Source: Sodiomyces alkalinus F11
Lineage: Eukaryota; Ascomycota; Sordariomycetes; Glomerellales; Plectosphaerellaceae
Length of the DNA stretch: 64,000 bases
NCBI RefSeq assembly: GCF_003711515.1
Contig: NW_021167088.1
Coordinates: forward strand, 953,769-1,017,768
Reading direction: 5' to 3'
Numbering within the stretch: position 1 is the first letter of the stretch; each line of letters starts with the position of its first letter. The position numbers and the translations under genes are program-made. This document shows, in pieces, positions 24,129 through 36,914 of the stretch. The notes beneath the pieces were generated by a model. That model saw only the letters and a list, made by a program, of their open reading frames with translations. It had not been told where the DNA came from and did no database searches.

Positions 24129-27100
24129 ATTTATGATCCCTTTGGCACCCTTGCTCCTCTTTCCTCAGTTGGTCCTTGCCCTTTTTTTTTTCTCCTCTTC
24201 TTTTTTTGACTCCCCCGTATATTTTTTTTTTGGCTTCCTCTTTTTAATCGCCACCCAAGTTGAGGAAATTCACACTTTCTTTCCCGTATTTATTTTTCAA
24301 TTCAGTGAGAGTCAAGGTGGGATTCCCATGCAGTATATGGACTCCATCCACGTCGTCTCGATGAGTACTGACTGACTGTACTGAATACCTGAGTCACTAC
24401 CAGGGCGATAATTTGACCGACTCAAGTCGGCTCACGTTTGCGACTTGGGATCGTCGGTCTTCCCAGCGGCGACGTCGTTTTTGTCAGACCAGTCTGATTC
24501 GATGCGTTTGATCGCCTTCTAAACGGAGAAGCCAAGGACGCCGAAACCTGCTCGGATGAAGACAGAGAATTGAGAGCTGATGGCGAGCTGAAGTAGCCCA
24601 AACACGTCTATCGCTTCTGCCAAGGCGTGGTACGTTGGGTGCCTCTAGATTCGAGCGAGACCTGGGCGGAACAATGAAGAGTCCCCAATCAAGACGAGAC
24701 CTTAACCGACTCGACTGGTACAATGCAACAAACCGCCGTCAAGGTGGCGAGAATGTAAAAGCTGCGTCCAGGCCAGGTCGATCAGGAGGGTGGTAAAGCT
24801 GCAACACCAACACTCAGTGCAACTACTGCTCGGTGCTGTCACTCAGCTCGAAGAGCTGAAACACAAAGGGAGCCAGTGCAGTGTAGGGTCAGAGAATACT
24901 AGCTCCTTTCTATGGCCAGAGAGGAAATAACTAGTAAAAGGAAGACAAACAGGAGGGAACACAAGTAATCCCGATGAGGCAAAGGAGGGCGAAAAGCCTC
25001 TTCAAAACCTTGTCCGGGTTCTATTGGATCCCACCTGCCCGATTTCCCCTCGTCACGAACGGAACCTGAGATACTCAAGACTGCGCACTATTGTGCTCTC
25101 TTGACCAGCCACAAGCCACAAATCAAACTATGGTGGCTCGTTGCGTCGAATCCACGGATAACAGCCCTGAATGGTGGCGAGGTTGAGCTTTAGGCTTTGG
25201 GTTGCTGGTGGCTGCAGAACCGTTGACACCAGATCAGTGTACCCTGAGGGCTGATTCAGACAAGGGAGAGGGAAAGTCGCCGTGCGCTATTCCCAATTTG
25301 GCGAGATGCTTCGGAGCTTGTCTCTTCGGTGGTCGAGCCGAGCCCTTTGGTTGTGAATGTATGACGTGCGGTGAAATATGTATGTAAGCAAGCAAGCCTT
25401 AAGTTCCGGTCATTGGCGTGACGACTGATCGTAGAAAAAAAAGGTAAAATAAAATCAAAAGAGTCGTGGAAAGAGTTCGGAGAAAGGGCTTGCTATCGAC
25501 AGAGAATAAATAAAAGAAAATAACAACGATAATAATGATGATGATGATAATAATAATAATAATAATAATCACAATATAAGCAAAATAAATGACAAAGAAT
25601 AGGGGTGTGACAAAACGAAAACACTTTACTTTCGTACTTCGAAGGCCTAAGCTGGGAGAGTGCTTGGTGGATAATCGAACAGGAAAGCCCAGGTTCAAAT
25701 GCGAGGGCAACGGATGTGACAGCCCCCTTCGGAAAGTCGAGGAAGGGCCATTTGTGGAGGGGGGGCAATGCGCACCGTTTATATGCGCGTCGCGGTTCCG
25801 ATGCGACAAATATTTTGGCTCACCTCAAACGGGCCTTGGGACAGGGGCCGGGGCTCATGGTTCACACTATGCCCTGACCGGGAACCGATCGACATGAGCT
25901 CCACAGCCTGAAAGCTCCACAGGCTAAGAAAAGGCGAGCGCCTACCTACCGAAGCCTATTTGCCTGCGAAATAGAGCTTGCGGGCTTATCTAACCAAGGA
26001 GATGCGTATTCGTACACGTGTACTTCGTACTGGAAATTTTCCCACCCGCGCATCACCGTCTCGCGTCTTACTCCGCACAAAGCTGATGTCTCGGACTTTC
26101 AACTCTCCCAACTCGCTTCAACCAAAACTGGCATACATTGATGGTCGACTTCTATTGTTACTCAAAATCACAGAGAAATCTCGTTGTTCTATCTTGTTTA
26201 TTTTCGGGGGCTCTGGCCCGATCCCTGCCGTATATCATTCGGCTTCCCTCAATCCTTCTGCAAGCCACTTGCTGCCTACTGCACCCACCATTTCCCACCA
26301 TGCGCCATGATACAACGCTACTGGCCTCCTCTGCCGGGTGTTACTCTTGCTTTTTGGGGTTTGGGGCCCTTGAGTTAGGCATACTCTCTCGGGGCCCTTT
26401 CGGAGCCCCGTGGTCTTGAACGCAGCTCACTAACAGCGAACGCGAACCAACTGACATAACATCGGGCATAGTGGCATCCTAGAGAACGAGAATTGTCACT
26501 GTTGCCGCTGTGAATGATAACACCACGTGTCCGATGCAAGGCGCCATCCCTTACTCGACGAGATTAGCGCCTCCGAGGTTCTCGGTCCCACGATGCTCTC
26601 ATGCAGTTGCCACTGCGACCACGGAAACCAGCATGACGACAGCTAAGCTGCAACCCGCCGCTTTCGCCTCTTTGCTCAGTAGTTGGATGCAACATCCCCG
26701 AACGTGCGCTCGCTTTGCCCTCCCTCCTCTTCGGAATTTGAATACCAAGCCTCGACTGCAGATTTTACGGCACCCCCACGCCACAGCCATGACATATGCC
26801 TATACTGATGGTTCTTCGACTCTGTCTTCCTCCATTTACCTCGGTTCCAACGCAGGTTTTACTCGGAATACGAAGCATTGAGTGATACCTAGCTTTAAGC
26901 ATCAGACTTCTTCAAGCATATCGCAGACAGCTGGTGTCCAAAAACACTCCCCTGGTATGCGCCTAGCTGAAAATCTATCACTCACACCCTTTCAGGTTCC
27001 CTTGGCCACTTTGTCCGGACGGCAGGGAACGTCTCTTTTTGCAACTTATTTGCAAAATGTTAAGTGAGTACTTGGTACAGTCCTGTTGTACAATCCAATC

Positions 27101-27300
27101 CCCACCCACATGATGATAGAGCACCTCCCGAGACCAGTCTTTCGACCAGCGGCTAGCGCGCCGCAGAAACCGAGAAAAACTCCGTGTTCCGAGGTCGCTG
27201 GCCCGCCGTGGTCGCCCGGTTGAAGAAGGACCCGAAAATTTACTTGATCTAATCTGAGCATATGACAATCACCCTCTGATGGCCGGCTTCAATCGTGAGT
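24129..27300. other. Gene-poor 3.2-kb intergenic region
   Basis: It holds the bur6 upstream region with a T-rich tract (about 24178-24245) and an ATG/AAT microsatellite (25529-25569). Several open frames of 60-136 codons occur on both strands, but none shows domain-like composition, convincing splice continuity or a recognisable motif. No tRNA was found by eye. Confidence 0.5.
25529..25569. repeat. AAT/GAT trinucleotide microsatellite
   Basis: About thirteen trinucleotide units, a few GAT flanked by AAT, uninterrupted and lying between genes. It is a simple repeat; there are no spacers, so it is not a CRISPR-like array. Confidence 0.9.
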
Positions 27301-28668
27301 TCAGTGAACATGCTTTCTAATCGCTGCTGTTAGTGTCTTCAACCCCGACAGTCGATTCTCGGTGCCGGAGAGAAACAATGACGCCACCGGCCAGGCGTGG
27401 ACGCCGCCTTCGTCGCAGTGACTGTGCACCTCAGTAGCCCTGCTCAGCAAGGCAACAAAGTCTTGGATGTCCGGCGCGAACACTTCCTCCGATCCGTATG
27501 TCACGAAAAAACCGTGGGATGGGCTGGCCTCCGCCCATACTTCGTGCTCGGTCTGCAGCCCGGGAGACGCGGCGCAGCTCGGCAGCCGGTCCTTCCCGGT
27601 GTATTGCATCGCATAGTCGTGGAGGGGCCCGCAGTCCAGGTAGTCGCTTGTGGAGTTGTTGTGTTTGCTGGAGACGAGTGTCACCCACGGCGACACGAGG
27701 ATTGCGAGCGCCGGCAGCGGCGTCTCGGATACGCTCAGCCAGTGCTTTTTAAGCTCTCGATCATACATCCCGTCACTGTTGCCCGGGGTTGCCGCCCACT
27801 CGACCTTGCGCCGATATGCCCTTGCGCAGTCGTTCTGTCGGCCGATCTCGAGAAGCAAAGAGAGGACAAGCGTCCCACCCGCCGAGTCGCCCGATACGAC
27901 TACCTTCCCTGGATCACCAGCCACCGAGAGAACGTGGCGATAGCCGCGCATTGTCTCTTGCACCTGCGTCGGGAACGTCCTTTCTGGCACGAGGGAGTAT
28001 TCCAGGGCAAAAATGCATGGGTTTTGGTAGCCCGATTCCGCGAGCAGGGAATGCCATGCGAGCAGAATCTCGAGGTAGAAATGTACTGAGCCCATAGCGA
28101 AGCCGCCTCCGTGCACGTAGTAGAGGACCATATCCGGAGGTTTAGATGGGTCGGCGCTGATCCAGACGCCGCTGAAGCCTTCAGGACCCTAAAGCAGAAA
28201 TACATATGACATTAGCATGCCTATTCGAGGGCCGTAGCGGCCACCGTATCGTCGTCCAGTCTGGGGAAGTGCCACTGCCACGCATACCTCTTCTTTGTAC
28301 TCGGCCCATTTGGTTGGAAATGTGAAATAGCCATGTCGTGCCATGCGCCAGGCGAGAAACGGCATGGCCACAGCCTTGTGGAAGAATACGCGGCCGACAT
28401 GGGCGGGGACATTGCGAAACGCATACCGCACGCAACGGACGACTAGATCCTCGAAGAAGGAAGCGCGGGCAACGAACGGCGGTCGTCGACTACGCGGACG
28501 TAATAGGCGGTCACGAATGAGGGCTAGAGGAAGACGGACGAGGAGGAAAGGTAGGCAGCTGAGTGCAACGTAGATGGTGCGGAAGAGGCCGACATGAATG
28601 ATGAGCTGCGGTGCGAGGAAGAGACAGAATATCGCCGAGTCGAGTAGAGAGACGGGAGTGAGGATCAT
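27301..28668 (-). CDS. Alpha/beta hydrolase, hormone-sensitive-lipase family
   Basis: Predicted esterase/lipase-type hydrolase; the substrate is unknown. Two exons, 28288-28668 and 27301-28188, join KWAEYKEE to GPEGFSGVWISAD and give 422 residues. The oxyanion motif HGGGFA begins at residue 153. The nucleophile elbow GDSAGG has Ser229, and the probable catalytic His is H391 in VHAWP. The acid is likely within YGSEEVFAPD (D367 or a nearby Glu). The first 50 residues hold two hydrophobic stretches (LLDSAIFCLFLAPQLIIHV and IYVALSCLPFLLVRLPLAL), so the enzyme is probably anchored in a membrane. The start context CCACCATGA is good. It stands alone, with no biosynthetic cluster around it. A role in steroid or lipid ester turnover would be a guess. 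Confidence 0.9.
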
Positions 28669-31600
28669 GGTGGCGGAGGGCTGTCGTTGCTGCGATGTCC
28701 CTAGAGCTGTTGTCGTGGCCGAGGAATGGCCATGTGGGGTGAGCCTGGGTCGCTGGTGTGGATGAATTTACACGTAGGCGTGGGCCGTTGCTATGATGAT
28801 CGCCAGGTTCTCTGCAAATCCAATTGGTCTAAGGACTGCCGCTCCTAGGAAACCATGTAGGATGACGGAGCGAGTGGGCAAGTCCGGTAAGCTCGACCAG
28901 AGAGGGACGCTCCTAGGAACCAGCCAGGTAGCTGATGACGAGCGGATGGAAAATTGAGCGAGCGAAAGAGCCTCGAGAACATACGACAGAGCCCCAATGA
29001 GTTGCCTATGCCATGACATGAACGACACGTGCAGCAGAATCATTCAACCTTGGCGACGAGACAGATTGGTGGTGAGGGTACGCAAGCTGGTCAGAATCAG
29101 GAGGGTTCCAACGTCAGACTTGATGTGGCGATCGACCGTGATTAGCCCGTCTCTGGACATCTTGGCGGAGACGGGTCACCCGTAACGCTACGAAGTACCT
29201 AGTTGCGGCATATGCTGAGGTGTTACTGCTACCTTACCTATATTAATAAGTACCTTGGGCAATTGCTACAGTACCTACGGAGCCTGACGTAAGGTAGGCG
29301 AAACAGGGTGGTCTAATTGGAATGGCCGAGATGCAGCCACCGCGAGGAAATAAAGCTGGAAAGTGTGGAAACGACGCGGAGAACGGAAAGTATTACGGAC
29401 ACTCCGTCCCTCATTGATTACTAAATCTCTCTTTGCTGTCACTGCGGAATGTTTCGCTCATTCCAGCGCAACTCCTTACGCCCAACAAAGTCATCATGCT
29501 CTTTAAAATGTACAACCAAAAGGCATCACGCAAAATTTGGGTTGATCGCCTCGCAGTTGCGGATACACTAGGAATAATTACCTGACACAACAGCCGCCAA
29601 AATCCTCAAGCGAAAAAAAGACCGAACGTCTGGAGGAAGCCGGCCGAGTATCATCATTTTCGTTTTTTCCCCTCATACAACTGACATGGAGAATGAGCCA
29701 AGGTGAGAGCAATATCAGGATGTTCAAACTGGAGTAAGGGATGCAACTGAATGATGACGTCCCCGATGATGCCGTGGATCTTCTGCAGCACAGTCGTGGT
29801 TCTGAGAATCCGGGAGTCGCAGGTCCGGCTCCATCATCTGGCTTCTGGAATGGGCGGAAAGCACGGCGCCCGGAGCCGGCCCGGAAGCGGTTGGCTGACG
29901 TGGCGGGGGCCGGGTGGCCCGTTGGTGAAGTGACCGTTCACCTCTGGCTACCACCGGTAGTGGTGTAGAGTTGCCCGGGAAGGCCAATGATGGGGAAGAG
30001 GTGGCTGTTTCTTTGACGCGGACATCTCTAATCGAAGTGATCCCCGTTATGAAAGTCAGCAGTTGGGTTTCCTTAAGATTGTTATGGTGACTGGTGACGA
30101 CTTCGTCAAATCGGCCCCCAGTATACTAGAAATCCGGGCGAACTCCGCCACAGAGACGGTACACAGCCGATACCTGGTAGCCGCTAATTAACGGCTTCGC
30201 ATGAGAGTCTCTGGTGCGATTGAAACTGTTCCTCCTAGTTTGTTGGCAGACGGGTTCTGGGTATGTTCACATTGGAAACGTCAAAGGTATTCATTCATTG
30301 GCCCCAGTTCCGTCAAAACTCCGTCGGGACAAAGGGTATAGCCAGAGAAGAGAAAACATGGACCTCAGCGGCCAGTCATGCTATGCGACATGAAGCAGGA
30401 ACATTCGCCCTTGCGGATACTCGGACTAAATGAGGGGTGAGCTGGTATCAAAGCAGCGACACGGTTCCCCGATACTTAATGATGAGACGAGAAGCACCAA
30501 GTGAGTCTGCTGCCGTCCTACTGTAGGGAGTCCAGCGCCGCACCCGTCTGGTTGACGGATCTTGCCCATCAATCTGAGGAAACGAAATAATTACACACGC
30601 ACTCACAGACATCAGTTACCGAGTAGAACCTCTTTCTCCGGAGATTTTCTCTGGCAGATAATCTCACAACCGTCACGGGGCCCAAATCTGCACTTCGTGT
30701 GCGGCCCAGCAGAGAGTGCCCCTAGAGCGTAATTACTTCGTCTCACAGAGTTCACTGCCCAACCCCGAACCACAATGTCACAGGCCCGCAAGACACCTGA
30801 CTAACATCGTCTTATTGGTATCGCGTCCAAAGAAGTTAGGTGGACCATGCGGCCTGGCTTTCAATATCGGGGAGACTGACACTATTTCTGCATGGCTCGA
30901 CGGCATATATGGCAGGACCATAAGATGACCCATGATCAAGATGCCTAGGATCGTGGCGTCCTAAATAATGAACCGGAACATCTGGGCAATACAGCCACTA
31001 CAGCGGGGTAAAATAGTTGTACGGCAACAAAACACCGCGCAGCTAGCCCCTTTCCCTTCGTCCGACCCGGGGTCGAACAAGATATAGGCTGGTACGACGT
31101 ATCGGCGGGNNNNNNNNNNGGTTCTGTTTGCAGCTCTGGGAACGAAATCCGAACGGAGCATGGCCTGCCAGGGCGCAAAATAGGTTATGATCGGGTACTT
31201 TGATTCGTAAGACTATGCACGAGCAGACCTGTTCTATCTCTCGTGATGTATGAATCGAAGTGTTTTGCCGACTGTCTGGGTTCTGCATTATAGTATGTCG
31301 TTTCGTTGCGACCTTGCTCGAAGAATCAGTCGCAATCCGCGTTTCACCCACAAGTGTACAGTGGGGTGGCAGACTGCATACCGTGCTCAAGAAGGTGGTT
31401 TACTAATTATCACATGACTTCATATCCGAACACCAAGTTTTTCCGTGAGAAAAAAAAACTTCTGCGCGACTTTCTACCTTTGCTTTTTATTGTTATAACT
31501 TCTGTCCCACTCCACGCGAGTCCCCTATCCTACAACATACAGGTACAACATGCATGACTCCCCAGGGCGGGATTACGGTTGAGCGTTGTCAAAACCCCGC

Positions 31601-33480
31601 GATTTCAACCGTTTTCGAACCCTACAGGTGCTTCCATCGGGAGACATCGGGCAGGTCCTGTTGACCGCCAATGATGCCGATCAAACACACCACCGGGCCC
31701 TTCGGCCGTACGTGTACTCGTCAAGAGTATGACAGGGTATGCATTTTGCGTGGGTGCTATGTGTGCATCTTGCGGGTCTGTATCCGTATTCCATACCGTT
31801 CCAACGTCGACCCTCGCCGATTCTGCCTTTGCTCCTTTCCTCCCGTCCATCCGTCCGTCCGCCCGATCATTCCATACATTCGTCGGCCGCATTCGCCATT
31901 TCATTGAGCTCCCGCTTGTCCCAAAATGTGCTGTCTTTTGCCATTGCTCGGTCAGTTTAGCCACGCGACATCTGATCTTGAGCCGGATGCGGTACTCTTG
32001 TCCATGCCTCCTGAGGCGTGTGCAGGGTTCGTACGAGACGAGAGTGAAAACAGGCAACGTTTTTGAGTACGGGACCTTTCTTCTTCATATTATATGTTGG
32101 GACTATAAAGGATTTCGTAATTTATCTGTTGCCACATGTGTGATCAAATGTTGTCTGTCAACGGAGCTTTCGCTGACACCAAAGGTATGAGACTCCTCTT
32201 TCGGACCTTCTTTGTGAAACAATTCTATACAACACATTCATTCATACATTCTTCTTTGGATGATACCACAAAGAGGCTGTCGTCCCGGCATTCGTTTTAG
32301 CAATTCTCCTCGTAACCAAACACAATCTTGATCAGGGCTACCCTTCACCCGTGGCTGTGGTTGCTATGGGAGTGCAAGGGTATTCCATTTATACTCCCCC
32401 CGAAAAATGGACCCAAGATCGCCCCTGGTGGCAACTGCGTCGGTGAGTGAGCAAGGCTTTCGGCATCTTCAGAGGTCCAGCTTGCCGGTTCTGCCCATTG
32501 TCTTTGTTGGAGAACCGAGTAGAGTGGCGATTGCACGGACAGCACAGGCACAATACGCTGTACCTACAGTAGTTTCCCGCAAGTTAGGTAGTCAATCGCA
32601 TTATTACTTCGTCCATCTATTAATTGCTGCCTCGTAGCACAAACTGGAGGGAACCGTTCGAGTATTATCGCGTATCAGCAAAAAGGACCCCTCAGATGAT
32701 AAAACACCAATGGATAAGAATGTTGGTTTTATTTCGTTTTAGCCTCCCATCCGTACTGCAGCGCTAGCTTATCTCGCACTTTGTTGACATTTCAGCCATG
32801 AGGAACCTGCAGATGTCAAATCCCCATTTCTCCGGGACCGACAACCTGAATCTCGGCTCCCCCGCACGTTACACAAAAGCTCGCACAACAACAGCTCCAG
32901 TCCCTCCAAACCCCTAACTTCGCCTCATTAGACGTTCCAGTGGCTGAACATTTGCCAATGTCAGACCACGCCGCAATTCTTTCGAACACTGAAATTTCAT
33001 TCTAATCTTCATTCGTTGATAATATCCCTGTCAAGGATGTATCTGTGAAACACTCGCGGACTCTCTATTCCTTCAGACTTTTGGTTGTGGAAGGTAGTAA
33101 AGACCGACCAGAAACTTTTCAAGAGACGTAAATAAAAGAGCAAAAGGAAAGGCAACAGAAAAAAGGCGCCAGTACTCCTTACATTAAGATGCAAATCGCA
33201 AATCGCCAATCGCCAGGGAGTCCGTTTTCGTCGGCTCTTGATGCATGTGTCGTGTGCCATTTTGGGGACATTGGTCCAATCAGCTGTGGCACCCGTGTGT
33301 AGGGCATTACGGTAAAGGCATGCGGACCACCAGCAGGAGGGGGGTTTTTCGAGCTGGTTGCATTCCAAAAATGTAATTGTGAAAATGTCGGGGTATCTCA
33401 GAGAAGAGGGAAAGTTGATTTGAGGTGACAAAAGGGAAGAGGAAAAGAAAAAGAAAAGAAAAAAAGAGGTGTCTTCGATC
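28669..33480. other. Gene-poor 4.8-kb region containing an assembly gap
   Basis: No convincing gene is visible. Open frames are below 155 codons, lack recognisable motifs and do not join through good splice sites. It contains the 10-N gap and several TACCTT/AAGGTA-type motifs near 29.2 kb. A gene crossing the gap could be missed. Confidence 0.5.
31110..31119. other. Assembly gap (10 N)
   Basis: Ten undetermined bases; ten N is a common placeholder length, so the real gap size may differ. Frames that run through it contain X residues and should not be trusted. Confidence 0.98.
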
Positions 33481-34119
33481 TCAGTCGAAGGTCAATGCTG
33501 CCCTTCGGCGCATAGGAGCATAGGGGGACAAGAATTGGTCATCTTGGTCATGCATGTCGTGAAGGCGTTGTTGGTGCTGGACTTCGGAGCTGGGGTGACG
33601 AGGGGGTAGGGGCCTGCTGCCTCCGTCCATGCTGGGCAATCTTGATGTTCCCGGGCTGATGTCGCCGTAGAGGCTGGACCGGTCGCCGATGCTGTCTCGC
33701 CGGTTTCCGAAAGTCCAGGTGAACTGGCTCAGCATCTCCTGGTGGACGAGGTTGACGGCTGTCAGGGGCTTTTCGCGAGGGTCATCGTCTGCCTCTCTCT
33801 GCTTCTTCTTGTTATTCTTCTTTAGCCACGAAGGAACCCCCTTCTCGGGACGCTCGAGCGTGTTGGCGATGCCGCATTCTTCGCCGCTTTCGGTACAACT
33901 GCTGTGCGTATTGTTGCTGGTCTGGCTGAGGCTGTCGGTGCGTGACTTCCAAGAGAACGACTTGGTCAACTTGAAGGAATAGTTGGTTGAAGATTTGTCC
34001 GACTTCAATGATGTCCGCGAGCCATTGTTGATCTGGCCCGTCGATTGGCCGGAGGCGTCCAAGGGGGTGAGAATCGACTTGCGTCGGTCCGCTCGCCGGA
34101 AGACATCGAAGATTGCCAT
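33481..34119 (-). CDS. Hypothetical Ser-rich protein, 212 residues
   Basis: I do not recognise this protein. It is a single uninterrupted frame with a good start context (CACAATGGC). The start MAIFDVFRRADRRKSILTP is basic and looks like a possible short amphipathic helix. The middle is Ser/Thr/Asn-rich. A basic run KKNNKKKQRE at about 99-108 could act as nuclear localisation signal. A more conserved-looking section follows (LTAVNLVHQEMLSQFTWTFG), and the tail is Pro/His/Gln-rich. There is no signal peptide or membrane span. It is mostly disordered, possibly regulatory. Neighbours give no clue. Confidence 0.6.
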   Translation of the reverse strand: MAIFDVFRRADRRKSILTPLDASGQSTGQINNGSRTSLKSDKSSTNYSFKLTKSFSWKSRTDSLSQTSNNTHSSCTESGEECGIANTLERPEKGVPSWLKKNNKKKQREADDDPREKPLTAVNLVHQEMLSQFTWTFGNRRDSIGDRSSLYGDISPGTSRLPSMDGGSRPLPPRHPSSEVQHQQRLHDMHDQDDQFLSPYAPMRRRAALTFD

Positions 34120-36914
34120 TGTGACGGAAAATTGGAGAGGACCAGATGGATCGAGGTTTGGGAAGAGGAGGTCTGGCTATACCAGGGCAGGCAGATGGAA
34201 GTTTCGGTGCATAAGTGTGTGCAGAGATGAGGAGTCCAGAGATTTTGGAAGCAAGTCGGACGACCACGTGTGGACTGTAGGCGAGATGTTCTCGTGGTTG
34301 TTTACGTGGTGCACATTGAATACTGATACGGACTAGGGGACGGAAGATGTTTATATTGTAGTGATGTCGAGATCAACAGGGGGAACCAAGTCATCGGAAA
34401 AATGGAGTAAGGGGGCTTGAATGGCAAAAGATGGAAAAGATGGCTTGGGAGTATGAAAGCGGGGGGATGGCAGTCTTAAGGAGTCTAACACCGGACATAC
34501 GGAGTACGAGCCGCAACTTCAAGCGATCCAGAATTGTATCGGCGCATCCGTTCAAATGGTGCGGCGACAAGATACACATACAGTACGTCCCACATAACCC
34601 CCCCCGACATTGATAGGTGGTAATTAGTTACGGTAATGTAATCTGACAACAGAGATGGGATGTGGGGAGCCAACCGCAAAGGGGGTTCAAATCGCACGTC
34701 GACACGAAGTACGGATAATATTCGTGCACAAATCCACGGATTCGGGCGGGGCCAAGTCGAATCGTTCGGGACGGACCACGGGATTAATAAGACTCCGTCC
34801 GACTGCAGAACACGCCCAGAACACCCAAGTTATTGCTGCCCAGTCTCGATCTGCCTCATTTGCCAGTCGTGGACCACTCCTCGCCGATGGGAGCCGCTGC
34901 GGCACTTTGGAAAAGTCTGTTGCCTACCTTACCTAGGTACTTGCCGTGCATGGTGGATTGCGGGAGGGAAGGGGAGAGTTGTCGCACAGCATGGCGGGTT
35001 CCTATTGGGAGGGACGCTGAAGTCTGGAGTACTGAGGTACCTGACTGCTGGCTACCGGGGTCTCCGTGGGGTTGGGGGAGCTGCCTCCCCTCTCGCTGAT
35101 TGGACAAGGATTCTGTGCGAGGAAGGGAGAGAAAGGGGGGGGGGAGAAGAGAGGACTCGGTGGGCTGTCGCACGCACTGCCTTAGCTCGACGTCATTATG
35201 GGCGGAGTCTAGGCGCCAAGACACGCTCGGGCTCCCTACATGGGCAGTTGTAGGCGGCGGTTGCGGAGGCGCAGTGACACATTCATTTTCTTCTAGACAA
35301 TTTTGCCAAGATTCAAGCGCTGGGCGGTTGCAACCTTGGTATTTTATTGGCCCTGAGTTTCGTATTCAGCACCCCCTGATTGAGAAGTTGATGGGGGATT
35401 TCCTCGGTCTTCGGTCAGTCCGCAGCAATCGGGTGACAGCCCTCCACAATGGCCAGCGAAGGTGAAAGAATGACAAATACCTACCTTGCTCTGATTATTA
35501 TCGCCCTCCCCCGCACCAAATATTCTTCCAGATTCTTCGGTTAACTGTTTCTCGAGGAGAATTTTCTAACGCAAACCTTGGCATTGTGCGCAGACGGGTC
35601 TGGTACTCGGATCGCAGGGCAAAAGGAAAGGGCAACATCACATCGGACCGAAAGAAGCCATTTTCTTGGTATGAATTTCCGACAAAAAATGTCATTGCAA
35701 TAGTCTTCTCCAGAGATCTGTCATCGACACAAAGTCTCGTCATTCCATCTCCGCTCTCGCTGGTCCGCTTCCAGCTTCTCTCCTCACCGCCCTTGATAAA
35801 CATCAAACCCCATGGGACAGGACGCTTGATCCCGGATCTGACAGGTTTTCCTTGACAACCCTGGGGGTCTGGAGTCTAAGTATCCGGAACGGTCCAAGCT
35901 AGTTGAGCTAATTTCTGCCTGTTTCTGAACTTGTGGGGATTGCCCCAATCAGCACCATTAAAAGGCAATTCGCTTGATTTCGCTTGATGAACTTACATGA
36001 GGATTTTGCTTCGTAGCGAAGATTAATTCCTCAATATCCCCCTCCCCCCCTAAATTCCCAACAAGTGAAGTTGTACATACATATGCAATGCAGGCCAACC
36101 CGTTTTTTATGGTGGTCAGGCACACTTGGCTGCGGCATGGACTGGATGACTGTTGTTTTCGGACATTGTGCCAGCCTACTACCTCTCGTTGGTTCTCGAA
36201 TCGGTCATATGACCAACATACAGCGCATCGCAGGTCGGAGACGCTGAGGCGCCCCGGAACGGGCCCCAGTTTCCCCTTGCCCGAAGACTGCCTGGCTGAT
36301 CTCGTCATCGCAAAGGGAAACCCTGAGGGGTTTGCAACAACAAGGTGGGGGACTTCAGTTGGGGGTCCTGGGGCGACTTGATCTGACCCCAGGGGATGGG
36401 GGGTGCAAATATACGATTCCTGCGATACAAACGTACACACGGTTTGGTCGTCTCCACTAGCGAACCAATGAACGCGCCTCCTGGGCTCCCTGACTAGACC
36501 TTGATGGACCCAGGCGGTTCAACACAGCAGCGAGATGGGTTAGTCGGGCGATCGATTGCCCGTAGGCTGTCCATGAAAATGCCAATGCCCACTAGGGATA
36601 AGGAATGGGCGCTGTCCCAGGAGGTCAGTTTGCGGGTCTTCGAAATCCGCGCTTGGTGCAGCTCTCCGCGGAGACTTAAAATGGCAATGTCGGTGGGGGA
36701 GGTGGGATGTCGAGGATGTGGCGGGAATCCCATCAACACGAGAAACGCAAGCGTGTGTCCCTATGATTCGCCCGATTCCGATTGCCTTTGATGCCCTACA
36801 AGTGCCATAGGAGCCCCTGATAACCCCATCATCATCTCGTCGTCATGGGGAAATAGATCAACGCCAAGTCCCGTGGTCCAAAGACCGGATCAAACTAGCC
36901 AAACAAGTAATGCC
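34120..36914. other. Intergenic region, 2.8 kb
   Basis: I see no gene. It holds an ACGGAGTAC motif at 34498-34507, a TACCTTACCTAGGTA cluster at 34926-34940 and a G-rich run at 35136-35145. Open frames on both strands overlap each other and have no recognisable motif. Confidence 0.5.

Noticed and set aside
25529..25569. Regular repeat that could suggest an array
   Set aside because: Simple AAT/GAT microsatellite without spacers, in a fungal genome; not CRISPR.
34660..34720. GGGGTTCAAATCGCAC resembling a tRNA T-arm
   Set aside because: No matching D-arm, anticodon arm or acceptor stem at the proper spacing.
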